Below are positions 1 through 7,082 of a DNA stretch of 42,001 nucleotides, piece after piece. Source of the DNA: Chloroflexota bacterium (lineage in GTDB: Bacteria > Chloroflexota > Anaerolineae > Anaerolineales > Villigracilaceae); the NCBI GenBank assembly GCA_026390015.1, contig JAPLGS010000108.1, forward strand, positions 1 through 42,001. Direction: 5' to 3'. The stretch's first letter is position 1, and each line of letters opens with the position of its first letter. A program made the translations under genes and the position numbers. A model generated the notes under the pieces. It ran no database searches, had not been told where the DNA came from, and saw only the letters and a list, made by a program, of their open reading frames with translations.

Positions 1-33
1 CTTTTCCGTGTACAATTCTCGCTGGGTTTTCAT
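1..33 (-). CDS. Start of an unidentified gene, truncated by the window edge
   Basis: Only the first eleven codons are inside the window (MKTQRELYTEK). An ATG at 33-31 follows a strong ribosome-binding site, AAAGGAG, with normal spacing, so a real start is likely. It continues the minus-strand direction of the neighbouring operon. Nothing can be said about function. Confidence 0.55.
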   Translation of the reverse strand, partial: MKTQRELYTEK

Positions 34-97
34 GGCTTTCTCCTTTGTCAAAAGCCAGTTTGCCATGAAAACCCTTTTTATTCAAGTCAATAGCAAG

Positions 98-202
98 TTA
101 TGCTGTACTGCCATTAATGGTAATAAATAGCGCGAGAATGCCAAGATCAAGGAAGAGTTTGAAATGGGTGATGCCGAATATTTTTTTGACGGGTTGCTGC
201 AT
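98..202 (-). pseudogene. 34-residue hydrophobic ORF, probable remnant of a small membrane protein
   Basis: The ORF begins MQQPVKKIFGITHFKLFLDL and runs into a hydrophobic stretch (GILALFITI) before an early stop. The layout resembles the first membrane helix of DUF4405-type proteins, which are normally several times longer, so I infer a truncated remnant. A GAAGGA motif lies upstream but at long spacing. A real small membrane peptide cannot be excluded. Confidence 0.3.
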
Positions 203-261
203 GATAGTGGATTTTTCCTTCGCTTATTTTTTTTGAAATTGATACTGCTGGCATATTAGTT

Positions 262-837
262 TTATTCAGCCAGTTTATTCTCAATCCGCTTTTCAGGGAC
301 AAGATACATGATCGAAACTGCCACATATAATGCGACAGCGACCCATGCGGAAACAAATGAAAGTGGAATTGCCACGATATATATTAAAAGGGCGTACATT
401 CCCTTTTTGTCTTTGCCCAGGACATCGGCGAGTACCGAATCCGCGCCGTGAGTGGTTACAAGCGTGCGAACGAGAATGTAGAAAGCCAGCCCGGATAATA
501 AAAGCACAACGCCATAAGCCGCGACGGGGATCGTTGAAAAATTATTCTCGCCCATCCAACCTGTAACGAAGGGCACCATCGACAGCCAGAACAGAAAGTT
601 CAAATTAGCCCACAGCACCGCGCCGTTGACCTGCTTCGCCGCCTGCAATAGATGGTGATGATTATTCCAATAAATGCCGATGAAGACAAAACTAAAAATG
701 TAACTTAGAAATTTTGGTATCAGCGGAATCAACGCCGCGAGTTCACCCTCTTCAGGGATTTTTAATTCCAGGATCATGATCGTAATGATGATGGCGATCA
801 CGCCATCGCTGAACGCTTCCATTCTTCCTTTATGCAT
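262..837 (-). CDS. TMEM175-family (DUF1211) membrane protein, putative potassium channel
   Basis: The 191-residue protein begins MHKGRMEAFSDGVIAIIIT. The R-x3-FSDGV-A-I-T signature in the first helix is the hallmark of the bacterial TMEM175/DUF1211 family, whose characterised members conduct potassium. Further hydrophobic segments are visible near residues 40-60, 75-95, 105-125 and 150-180. This fits the usual six-helix half-repeat of about 190-200 residues. The start follows AAAGGAG. It is the last complete gene of the minus-strand operon beginning near 3880 and sits 15 bp behind the gene before it. The family call is firm. The transported ion in this organism is inferred. Confidence 0.88.
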   Translation of the reverse strand: MHKGRMEAFSDGVIAIIITIMILELKIPEEGELAALIPLIPKFLSYIFSFVFIGIYWNNHHHLLQAAKQVNGAVLWANLNFLFWLSMVPFVTGWMGENNFSTIPVAAYGVVLLLSGLAFYILVRTLVTTHGADSVLADVLGKDKKGMYALLIYIVAIPLSFVSAWVAVALYVAVSIMYLVPEKRIENKLAE

Positions 838-852
838 TTGAGTACTCCTTTA

Positions 853-1263
853 TTATTTCGCTGTGAGATTATTCCTTAAAGATAACTCATTTGCTATTTT
901 GTTGAGTTTGAAATAGGCGGTGATCTCTGGAATAACGAAAACGATTAAAAACACGAAAAAGATTGCCAGCCCGCCGCCTGTCAGCGGAACAATGAACATA
1001 TCCTGCAACTCACGCAGGCTGTGCATGAGAAAAGCGAAGGAATAGAAGCGCGCATCCTGCCTGATGAGCGCCAACAGCGAAATGATCATCATCACCGCGT
1101 TTCTGCCAGCCAGAACATAGATCATCTTCACAGTGACAGCGTCAACGGTAAAGCCAGCGTAGAGCAGGCTTGGGTTGAAGTAACAGGCATAAGTTTGAAA
1201 AGTCAGAATCGCAAGGATAAGCACTTGCAGTATATTGATCCAGATGGGGATTTTAGTTTTCAT
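853..1263 (-). CDS. Small integral membrane protein of unknown function
   Basis: The 136-residue protein has four hydrophobic segments: about residues 8-27, 46-66, 73-85 and 95-115, the last containing GGGLAIFFVFLIVFVIPE. The ATG follows AAAGGAAATTAA, a good ribosome-binding site. It lies 22 bp behind the ferredoxin gene and 15 bp before the TMEM175-like gene, so the three are probably co-transcribed. I do not recognise the family and propose no function. Confidence 0.7.
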   Translation of the reverse strand: MKTKIPIWINILQVLILAILTFQTYACYFNPSLLYAGFTVDAVTVKMIYVLAGRNAVMMIISLLALIRQDARFYSFAFLMHSLRELQDMFIVPLTGGGLAIFFVFLIVFVIPEITAYFKLNKIANELSLRNNLTAK

Positions 1264-1285
1264 TTAATTTCCTTTGACAATGTAG

Positions 1286-1573
1286 TTAAGCTCGAGCAAG
1301 TGTAATGGCATGTTCGGGGAAAGCCTTGACGCACAGTCCGCAGGCGCGGCATGACTCGGGGCTGACCAACAGTGCCTGCTGCCACTTGTGCGCGGAGCCT
1401 TTGAGTTTGCCGATAAAAGTTAATCCCACACGTTGATTCTTTGGCAAAGTGCCAACGGTGAATACCGAGTACGGGCAAACGGGCACGCATTCCGCTTTGC
1501 CTTCACAACGGTTGCGATCAATGATTGGAGTGAAGACCCCTGCTTCCTGTTTACAATCTTTATTCTCAGACAT
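1286..1573 (-). CDS. Ferredoxin-like 4Fe-4S protein with a partly lost second cluster site
   Basis: The 95-residue protein has two ferredoxin-type cysteine motifs. The first is CEGKAECVPVCP (from about residue 18), where the second cysteine of CxxCxxCxxxCP is replaced by lysine. The second is CRACGLCVKAFP (from about residue 74), where the fourth cysteine is phenylalanine (codon TTC, one base from TGC). In two-cluster ferredoxins, cluster II uses three cysteines of motif 2 plus the last of motif 1, and all of these are present. Cluster I keeps only two ligands. A single functional [4Fe-4S] cluster is therefore predicted. The start follows AAGGAATTA. Its partner is unknown. The neighbours ribA and a methyltransferase give no clear pathway. 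Confidence 0.82.
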   Translation of the reverse strand: MSENKDCKQEAGVFTPIIDRNRCEGKAECVPVCPYSVFTVGTLPKNQRVGLTFIGKLKGSAHKWQQALLVSPESCRACGLCVKAFPEHAITLARA

Positions 1574-1659
1574 CTTTTTGTAATTCCTTGTATCTTTAAA
1601 TTTGAGCGGCGATTTACCGCAAATCCAAATCTATCGTTTTCTTCTTATCGGACTTCATC

Positions 1660-2421
1660 TTAAATCCAGCCTATCAAAATGGTAAGCCATTGGTCGGTAA
1701 TAAAGATGGGTTGCATGCCATTCATATCAGAAATAGCATTCTGGATTCGATTGAGTCCGGCATCATAAACGGCATCACTTAATAAGGCAAGCTGGGATGA
1801 GCCGTTCTTTTGGGTGAAGGGATTATCCAAAACCGCGCGCCCTACAAACTCTTGTTGAATGTGTTCAGCCACGCGCCACTCTGCACGTACAAAACCTTCG
1901 GCAAGCATCCAATCGGACAGGCTGCCGCTGGAAGGAAAGCGCTGTAAATCAGCGGCGTGCACTCCCTCAAAATAATCATAGAGATACCAGCGGTCGCGCC
2001 CGATGTGCGGGTCTAAATTCACAATTGCCAACGCGCCGCCATCCCGCAGTAAGCGCCGCGCTTCAGTAATGAACGCGCGTTGATCGGCATAATGCTGTAA
2101 AGCATTCACCGAAAGGACCAGATCGAAACTGGCATCGGGAAAAGGCAGGTGGTTGGCATCGCCATTCACCAGCGACAGTTCTGGTGATTGCGTTTGGGCT
2201 TGCTGCAACATTCCATACGAAAAATCAAGACCAACAACTCGGCGGACAAGCGGATGAAGTTCGTTGACCCACCTTCCAGTACCGCAGCCCACTTCAAGCA
2301 CATCGCGTACGCCGCTATGCGCTGCCAATGTATGCAATTCGCGGGCAACTCCATTCAGCGGGTTTTGAGCGTAGCGGGCGTTGTAATTAGGCGCAACCGC
2401 GTCATAGTTAACCAGGTTCAT
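1660..2421 (-). CDS. Class I SAM-dependent methyltransferase
   Basis: The 253-residue protein has the Rossmann-fold methyltransferase signature. Motif I is VLEVGCGTGRWV (about residues 41-52), an acidic residue follows at the end of beta-2 (VGLDFSYGML), and FDLVLSVNALQHY is the motif IV/post-II region typical of Methyltransf_11/25 enzymes. The C-terminal ~90 residues, which normally bind substrate, contain nothing I recognise. The start follows AGGAAGG with 6-nt spacing, 11 bp after the ribA stop, so the two genes are co-transcribed. The substrate is unknown. UbiE/BioC-like small-molecule methylation is possible, but no residue proves it. Confidence 0.85.
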   Translation of the reverse strand: MNLVNYDAVAPNYNARYAQNPLNGVARELHTLAAHSGVRDVLEVGCGTGRWVNELHPLVRRVVGLDFSYGMLQQAQTQSPELSLVNGDANHLPFPDASFDLVLSVNALQHYADQRAFITEARRLLRDGGALAIVNLDPHIGRDRWYLYDYFEGVHAADLQRFPSSGSLSDWMLAEGFVRAEWRVAEHIQQEFVGRAVLDNPFTQKNGSSQLALLSDAVYDAGLNRIQNAISDMNGMQPIFITDQWLTILIGWI

Positions 2422-2432
2422 ATCATGCCTTC

Positions 2433-3182
2433 CTATTCATTCAAATCCAGAATTTGTTTGTCCGACATTCCCTCGATAATCGGACGGTCGGTTTGTTCCA
2501 GTAAATGTTTATTACCCTGCGAGTCAATCAAATGTCCTGACTTGACTGCTTTGGTTTCAAGATAAAAAGCGTTGTATGGGTTGGGCGGAATTACCAGTGG
2601 AATCCGATCGGTCACATTGATGCCGAATGTTTTGAGACCGTCGATTTTGCGCGGATTATTGGTGATTAAGCGGACAGACTTGATTTGCATTGAGTCGAGC
2701 ATGTGCGCGGCAATGCTGTAATCGCGTTCGTCATCGCGGAAACCCAACGCTTCGTTTGCCTCCACGGTGTCAAGCCCTGTATCCTGTAACTCATACGCGC
2801 GAATCTTATTCGTCAAGCCAATACCGCGCCCCTCTTGCCGTAGATAGAGAACAATACCCTCATCCATTTCACCGATCATTTTCAGCGCGGACTCTAACTG
2901 GTCGCGGCAGTCACAGCGCAGGGAACCGATGGCATCGCCAGTCAGACATTCGGAGTGTAAACGCACTGGCACATCTTCGTGATTAAACGGCATCCCTTTC
3001 ACAAAGGCAGCGTGTTCCTTGCCATCCTGCGTATCTGAAAATGCAACGACATGAAAATCGCCGAAGCGCGAAGGCATTTCAGCGAACGCCACGACTTTGA
3101 CACAAATATGGTCAGGACCGTATCCAGCGCAATCATGCTCTGCTACCAACATCTCTCGAATCCGTTTGTGGTGATTCTCCAT
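2433..3182 (-). CDS. ribA: GTP cyclohydrolase II
   Basis: This enzyme opens the GTP imidazole ring to 2,5-diamino-6-ribosylamino-pyrimidinone phosphate, the first step of riboflavin synthesis, in the cytoplasm. The zinc-site segment HSECLTGD...LRCDCRDQL supplies the three cysteines. LYLRQEGRGIGL is the catalytic loop, and LITNNPRKIDGLKTFGI is the GTP-binding region of RibA. At 249 residues it is a stand-alone RibA rather than a RibBA fusion, with a short N-terminal and ~30-residue C-terminal extension. The ATG follows AAAAGGAGATCAAT. Other rib genes are absent from the window, so it may serve as an accessory copy or in deazaflavin/pterin chemistry. Confidence 0.93.
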   Translation of the reverse strand: MENHHKRIREMLVAEHDCAGYGPDHICVKVVAFAEMPSRFGDFHVVAFSDTQDGKEHAAFVKGMPFNHEDVPVRLHSECLTGDAIGSLRCDCRDQLESALKMIGEMDEGIVLYLRQEGRGIGLTNKIRAYELQDTGLDTVEANEALGFRDDERDYSIAAHMLDSMQIKSVRLITNNPRKIDGLKTFGINVTDRIPLVIPPNPYNAFYLETKAVKSGHLIDSQGNKHLLEQTDRPIIEGMSDKQILDLNE

Positions 3183-3256
3183 ATTGATCTCCTTTTACGG
3201 TCAACTAATGGGATAAATACTTCTGCATCCTGTTTACAATCTTCTTTTTCAGTCAT
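3143..3256 (-). pseudogene. Truncated ferredoxin paralogue overlapping the ribA start
   Basis: A 37-codon ORF starts MTEKEDCKQDAEVF and continues IPLVDRKR. It aligns residue by residue with the start of the ferredoxin at 1573 (MSENKDCKQEAGVF, IIDRNR). The similarity stops exactly where the cysteine motif should begin, and the ORF then runs over the ribA ribosome-binding site and start. It is a duplicated, truncated ferredoxin 5' end. Translation could still occur and couple to ribA, since it begins 4 bp after the preceding stop. See findings. Confidence 0.6.
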
Positions 3257-3260
3257 TGGT

Positions 3261-3452
3261 TTAATTCCCTGATTTAGCGGAAAGATGCTGCGCCTTAAAC
3301 TGATTTATTTCTCTGACCGCTTGTTGATATCCACCTGCTTCGCGTACAGCGCGCTGAAACAGGACGGCTTTTTCGCGATAACTCGAATCTCGCCTTACCG
3401 TTTCAACAGCCTGAACCAATTCAACTGCTTTGCTGCGAGTGCTGTTCTGCAA
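3261..3452 (-). CDS. 63-residue basic helical protein of unknown function
   Basis: The protein starts at TTG, one base after the stop codon of the membrane protein before it. No clear Shine-Dalgarno is seen, which suggests translational coupling. The sequence (MQNSTRSKAVELVQAVETV, later REAGGYQQAVREINQFK) is charged and looks alpha-helical, without cysteines or hydrophobic segments. It ends 4 bp before the truncated ferredoxin ORF. I do not recognise it. Its position inside the operon is the main reason to believe it is real. Confidence 0.45.
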   Translation of the reverse strand: MQNSTRSKAVELVQAVETVRRDSSYREKAVLFQRAVREAGGYQQAVREINQFKAQHLSAKSGN

Positions 3453-3453
3453 A

Positions 3454-3864
3454 TTAATTCAAATAGTGATCGCGCAAACCTTTCGAGGTCAGCGCCAAAA
3501 TTGCGCAAAGTTCAACAATGCTCATCACGGTCAGCATGATCGCTGTGGATGAGGGCGCGCCGCTCATCATGGCTGGCAGCGGTAACTTGGTATTGAGAAC
3601 CACGGTCATCGCATCCATGTGATCGCTGATCGAAAGAACGAAGAAGATGATTGCGCTTGTCCAAACGACGAGACCTTTACCCTTCCATACGGCGATTGCC
3701 ACAAAGACGGCTGTGACTCCGATAAACACATCCATGGATGCGGGGAAGAGCCACGCCTCAGGTATTATGCCTGCCAAAACATCCTGAATCATGGAATAAG
3801 CCGCACGCGCACGAGTTGAAATAGTGCCAATGCGCCAATCGCAATAATGCCGAAACGAAGCCAT
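3454..3864 (-). CDS. Membrane protein with an apparent N-terminal frameshift
   Basis: From about residue 28 (YSMIQDVLAGIIPEAW) the frame is a plausible three- to four-helix membrane protein, with hydrophobic segments at about 47-60, 67-79 and 107-124. The first 27 residues of this frame look artificial (MASFRHYCDWRIGTISTRAR). The other reading frame encodes a clean lysine-flanked helix, KSDKWLRFGIIAIGALALF then QLVR, and it starts near 3887 just behind a strong AAGGAG. Removing two bases at the GC/GT-rich spot near 3801-3815 would join that helix to AAYSMIQD. Either a recent 2-nt insertion has damaged the gene or the sequence contains an error. It is the first gene of the operon and divergent from marR. 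Function unknown. Confidence 0.6.
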   Translation of the reverse strand: MASFRHYCDWRIGTISTRARAAYSMIQDVLAGIIPEAWLFPASMDVFIGVTAVFVAIAVWKGKGLVVWTSAIIFFVLSISDHMDAMTVVLNTKLPLPAMMSGAPSSTAIMLTVMSIVELCAILALTSKGLRDHYLN

Positions 3865-3910
3865 TTATCTGATTTTGTTGTATTAATTTTGAACTCCTTA
3901 TGGTAGAATA

Positions 3911-3953
3911 TGCGTGAGCAATCACGTAATTCCTATTATACGTGCGTGAGCAC
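3911..3953. promoter_or_regulatory. Putative MarR operator: two TGCGTGAGCA copies 32 bp apart
   Basis: The divergent intergenic region has the decamer TGCGTGAGCA at 3911-3920 and again at 3943-3952, a spacing of three helical turns. Each copy lies in a short dyad: GTGA-gcaa-TCAC at 3914-3925 and GTGC-gtga-GCAC at 3942-3953. Placement between marR and the operon it probably controls fits the usual MarR layout of binding and repressing the shared promoter. Binding is inferred. Confidence 0.5.
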
Positions 3954-3983
3954 ACATCTGTCAAGATAAAAGGGAGTGTATTT

Positions 3984-4424
3984 ATGGAAAATGGATTTTC
4001 AGAAATTGAAAGGAGTGCCTGGGGAGGTTTCCTCAGCGCCTATGCCCGCATCAACCGCATCGTCGAAGAGGATTTACAGGAACATTCCCGCATTACGCAT
4101 GTGGAATTTGAAATTTTATTGCGCCTATCCTGGGACGAAAATCATCGTGTGCGAATACAAGACCTCGCCGCGCAGAGCCTCCTCACCCGCAGCGGAGTCA
4201 GCCGCGTGGTGGAGCGCCTCGAAAAAGCGGGGCTGGTCACACGCGAGGAAGCCAGCGAAGATCGGCGCGGTGCGTACGCGGTCTTGACCGAGGAGGGGAT
4301 CGAAAGATTCCAAAAAGCAGCGCAGGCTCACATGGCTTTCGTGCGAGAGAAATTCCTGGGTTTATTCAATGAACAGGAACTGGAGCAGATGTCAGTTTTT
4401 TGGAAGCGCCTGCAAGAAAAATAA
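3984..4424 (+). CDS. MarR-family transcriptional regulator
   Basis: I choose the ATG at 3984 because AAAAGGGAG lies 8 nt upstream. An in-frame ATG 42 nt earlier has no such site and lies inside the operator repeats. The resulting 146-residue protein has the winged-helix core: VEFEILLRLSW (helix 2), RIQDLAAQSLLTRSGVSRVVERLEKAGLV (helix-turn-helix, about residues 56-84) and the wing SEDRRGAYAVLTEEG, whose D-x-R-x3 pattern is diagnostic of MarR. It probably represses the divergent operon and itself. The ligand is unknown. Confidence 0.9.
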   Translation: MENGFSEIERSAWGGFLSAYARINRIVEEDLQEHSRITHVEFEILLRLSWDENHRVRIQDLAAQSLLTRSGVSRVVERLEKAGLVTREEASEDRRGAYAVLTEEGIERFQKAAQAHMAFVREKFLGLFNEQELEQMSVFWKRLQEK

Positions 4425-4425
4425 G

Positions 4426-4532
4426 ATGAACTTCAATATCACCCACATCAGCACAGCCGCCTTGCTTTTGGAATTGGAGCACGCGCCTCTTAACCGACCC
4501 CGTGTTTGATCCTGCGGTCTGCCGCTATGCAA
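4426..4532 (+). pseudogene. Decayed 5' end of a metallo-beta-lactamase-fold hydrolase
   Basis: Two bases after the marR stop an ATG opens MNFNITHISTAALLLELEH, which matches the start of UlaG-like Zn-dependent hydrolases (HISTA-LLE). A frameshift follows. The adjacent frame then reads RLLTDPVFDPAVCRY, matching the family's LLTDPVFDPAG segment. Nothing of the HxHxDH metal site remains before the next gene. The gene was evidently co-transcribed with marR and has been mostly deleted. Confidence 0.6.
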
Positions 4533-4559
4533 AACGGTCAAAATGGATGATGTTTGATT

Positions 4560-5807
4560 TCACACTTCCTTGAGATATTCGCGGATGAGCAACGCCGCAG
4601 TTGCGCCTTCGCCTGCCGCTGACGCAACCTGCTTGGTACTCCCTTGACGGACATCTCCTGCAGCGAAAATGCCCGGTATGCTGGTTTCAAGGAACATTGG
4701 TTCACGTCCGCCAAACGCTGGAATTTTTCGCCCATCGTGCACGAGATCATGCCCGGTTTGGACAAAGCCCCATTTGCTGCGTTCCACATCTGTTCCTTCT
4801 AAAATACTTGTATTGGGAGTTAATCCAATGAACACAAATACGCCGGACGGGTGGATGGTTTCACTCGCACCGGTTTTTATGTCTTTGATCTCCATTGCTT
4901 TTAACTTGCCGCCTTCGCCGCTGAATTTTGTCACTTCAGTATTGAAACGCACTTCAATTTGCGGATGATTAAGAGTCTTGTCTTGAATTATCTGGCTGGC
5001 AGATAGTTCACTGCCGCGCACGAGCAGAGTCACCTTCTCTACAAATTTAACCAGGAACAGGCTTTCTTCCGCAGCGCTGTTGCCGCCACCGATGACTGCT
5101 ACTGGCAGTCCCTTGTAAAATGGTCCATCACAGGTGGCACAGAAGTGAATCCCCGCGCCGATAAATTCATCCTCACCTGGCGCACCAAGGTGTTTGTAGC
5201 GGCTTCCCGTTGCGAATAGAACTGCACGCGCAGAGTATTCACTGCCATCGGCAGTATCTACGCAATGATAATTATCGTGGCTGTGAATTCGAATCACATC
5301 TTGCGCTTGCAACATTTCCACGCCAAAGCGCTCCGCCTGTTTGCGTAGTTGGGATGCAAATTCCGAACCCAATACGCCCTCGGCAAAACCAGGTACATTA
5401 TCCAATCGCTCGGTGGCGGCAGCTTGTCCACCCAACGCGGCGCGCTCGATGACCAGCGTCTCAATCCCTTCACGCGCAGTGTAAAGCGCGGCGGTCAGCC
5501 CGGCAGGTCCGCCACCGACTACGATCAGGTCATAGTGATGACGTGACGCGCTGGTCTTCAAGCCAAGTTTAGCGGCGATTTCAGCGTTCGATGGCTCAAC
5601 CAAAATGGAATCATCCGCAAATTCAATTGTGGGAATTATGCGCTTGCCATTATTTTTTTGCAAGACATAAGCTTCGCCTTCTTTATCCTGTTCAATGTCC
5701 ACCCAATTATAAGGAATCTGGTGTTCGCCTAAAAACTGTTTACTGCGACGGCAGTCCGGACACCAGTAGGCGCCATAAATGGTAATGTCATATTTTTGAT
5801 CGTTCAT
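4560..5807 (-). CDS. Glutaredoxin-thioredoxin reductase fusion flavoprotein
   Basis: The 415-residue protein joins two modules. Residues 1-85 are a glutaredoxin-like domain with the redox motif WCPDC (about residue 15) and the TIP turn (IIPTIEF). From residue 92 a low-molecular-weight thioredoxin reductase follows: FAD-binding DLIVVGGGPAGLTAALYTAR, active-site disulphide CATCDG, NADPH-binding VAVIGGGNSAAEES and the C-terminal FAD site IPGIFAAGDVRQGSTKQV. NADPH electrons should pass via FAD and CATC to the attached glutaredoxin domain, giving a self-contained disulphide reductase. The start follows AGGAG. It lies convergent with the marR unit and is probably monocistronic. The family call is firm. 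The client protein is unknown. Confidence 0.93.
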   Translation of the reverse strand: MNDQKYDITIYGAYWCPDCRRSKQFLGEHQIPYNWVDIEQDKEGEAYVLQKNNGKRIIPTIEFADDSILVEPSNAEIAAKLGLKTSASRHHYDLIVVGGGPAGLTAALYTAREGIETLVIERAALGGQAAATERLDNVPGFAEGVLGSEFASQLRKQAERFGVEMLQAQDVIRIHSHDNYHCVDTADGSEYSARAVLFATGSRYKHLGAPGEDEFIGAGIHFCATCDGPFYKGLPVAVIGGGNSAAEESLFLVKFVEKVTLLVRGSELSASQIIQDKTLNHPQIEVRFNTEVTKFSGEGGKLKAMEIKDIKTGASETIHPSGVFVFIGLTPNTSILEGTDVERSKWGFVQTGHDLVHDGRKIPAFGGREPMFLETSIPGIFAAGDVRQGSTKQVASAAGEGATAALLIREYLKEV

Positions 5808-5875
5808 GAGTTCTCCTGATTACGATTGGTATTTCATTTATAGATAGCAACACGGGGGGTTCTTCTTACGCAGGC

Positions 5876-6042
5876 TATACTGAACGCGGTCATAAACTGA
5901 GGATTTGTCTCATCCGATTTTTGCCACAGAGATCGCAGAGACCTTTGAGGAAAACCTCTTAAAATCTCACTTTTCTCTGTGGGCTTATTACCCTGTGGGC
6001 TGTGGCTAATAAAAAGCGCAATGTATGCCCGTGCTTGGTATA
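5876..6042 (+). mobile_element. MITE-like repeat, copy A (167 bp)
   Basis: This 167-bp unit is almost identical to 33198-33364 and, inverted with a 14-bp deletion, to 11137-11289. Its ends are imperfect inverted repeats: TATACTGAACGCGGTC against TATACCAAGCACGGGC, 11 of 16 matching, with outer TA. Internally it carries ACAGAGA/TCTCTGTG arms and GAGG-aaaa-CCTC. It encodes no protein. The ends and TA target suggest mobilisation in trans by an IS630/Tc-like transposase, an inference, as none is present here. Confidence 0.75.
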
Positions 6043-6192
6043 TATGCAAAGGTTGAGTTCGGCGGCAATTTTATGCTGTCTACTTTCCGGTAATATAAAC
6101 ATTTTTCATTATGACACGAGCAGAATTTTCTTAACCAGTAAACCCAACCTGATACTTTTGTACCAAATCTATTAATCCTCTTTGATACAACG
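6043..6192. other. Intergenic DNA without recognisable gene
   Basis: This AT-rich stretch lies between repeat copy A and the terminator of the HxlR-type gene. Together with 5808-5875 it makes up the rest of the 430-bp gap upstream of the thioredoxin reductase gene. I see no convincing promoter or ORF. The reductase promoter should lie here or be supplied by the repeat. Confidence 0.4.
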
Positions 6193-6224
6193 AACCGCCC
6201 TGTTTTTCTCAAACAGGGCGGTTT
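6193..6224 (-). terminator. Rho-independent-type terminator of the HxlR gene
   Basis: A perfect 13-bp stem, AACCGCCCTGTTT with AAACAGGGCGGTT, encloses a 5-nt loop. It sits 14 bp past the stop of the regulator at 6238. Confidence 0.75.
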
Positions 6225-6237
6225 ACTTTACAATTTT

Positions 6238-6639
6238 CTAGGCTTCAGATAATTGAAGCGAGTATATATCTTCCCGCATCTCATAACTCTCTCTCGCCTT
6301 TTGCACCGCGTCTGAATTTTTCTCTGCCCACGCGCCGAGCATGGAAATTGGTTCCAATAATTCCTTGCCAATGGGAGTGAGAGTATATTCCACCATCGGC
6401 GGGAGAACGGGGTATACCTTGCGATTGACGACTCCATTTTGTTCAAGTTTACGCAAAGTTTGCGCCAGCATTTTCTTTGAGATGCCGCCGATCTCGCGCA
6501 GCATGCGGTTGTGCCGGTTGATCCCGCGCGCGATGGAGACGAGCACCAGTGTCGCCCATTTATCTGCGATGATCTCAAGCGCCTGCCGCGATGGACACAT
6601 CTCATTCAATACGTTTGGCGGATATTTTTGTGGTTGCAT
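6238..6639 (-). CDS. HxlR-family transcriptional regulator
   Basis: The 133-residue protein has the HxlR layout: an N-terminal cysteine (NEMCPSRQALEIIADKW, Cys about residue 15), then the winged helix GINRHNRMLREIGGISKKML and LAQTLRKLEQNGVVNRKVYP, followed by the wing PPMVEYTLTPIGKELL. HxlR proteins such as YodB, HypR and QorR sense quinones, aldehydes or oxidants through this N-terminal cysteine. The ATG follows AAAGGTAACC. It is divergent from three small ferredoxin-fold genes, so it probably controls them. The inducing signal is inferred, not shown. Confidence 0.9.
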   Translation of the reverse strand: MQPQKYPPNVLNEMCPSRQALEIIADKWATLVLVSIARGINRHNRMLREIGGISKKMLAQTLRKLEQNGVVNRKVYPVLPPMVEYTLTPIGKELLEPISMLGAWAEKNSDAVQKARESYEMREDIYSLQLSEA

Positions 6640-6740
6640 GGTTACCTTTGGGTTGCCTAGTTACTAAAAAGTGCGTTCTATGAAGAATGCACATTACCGA
6701 ATAAGATGGCATTATATCTGATAACGGAGTTGAAATCATT

Positions 6741-7082
6741 ATGCACATGCGCGTTGTATCAATGAAAATTAAATCTGAGATGGTGGAAGGTTTCAAATCC
6801 GCTTCGGCGCCTGGGATCGAAAAACTGCTCAGCGAGCCGGGCGTGGTCAGCACTGCGCTGCTACAGCAAGTGGATGCGCCATCACACTTTTTATTTATCG
6901 AAGCATACAGCAGTCTCGATGCCTATAGTGAACATTTGAAATCTGACTGTTATTTGGAGTGGCAAAAGGAAGTTGCAAATCTGCTGGATGAAGCGGCTGA
7001 GTCAGTGGAGTACACGCCCATCTATCCGCCAGAGGATGCCTGGGTTGACGAATCAGTTCAAGGTTTGGAAAAAGAAGCGTGA
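6741..7082 (+). CDS. Antibiotic biosynthesis monooxygenase-type (ABM) dimeric barrel protein
   Basis: The 113-residue protein has the ABM/dimeric alpha-beta barrel pattern. A beta strand near the start carries residues 3-10, GIEKLLSEPGVVSTALLQQ forms a helix and strand, and FLFIEAYSSLDAYSEHLKSD matches the family's EVY.S..A...H..S..Y region. Members act as cofactor-independent monooxygenases or quinol-handling enzymes, but many are uncharacterised. GGAG lies upstream at about 10 nt. It is the first gene of the HxlR-divergent cluster. The C-terminal 20 acidic residues are unusual. Confidence 0.72.
   Translation: MHMRVVSMKIKSEMVEGFKSASAPGIEKLLSEPGVVSTALLQQVDAPSHFLFIEAYSSLDAYSEHLKSDCYLEWQKEVANLLDEAAESVEYTPIYPPEDAWVDESVQGLEKEA

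Noticed and set aside
5876-6042. Possible structured non-coding RNA gene
   Set aside because: The inverted ends and multiple copies in both orientations at unrelated loci fit a mobile element better than an RNA gene.
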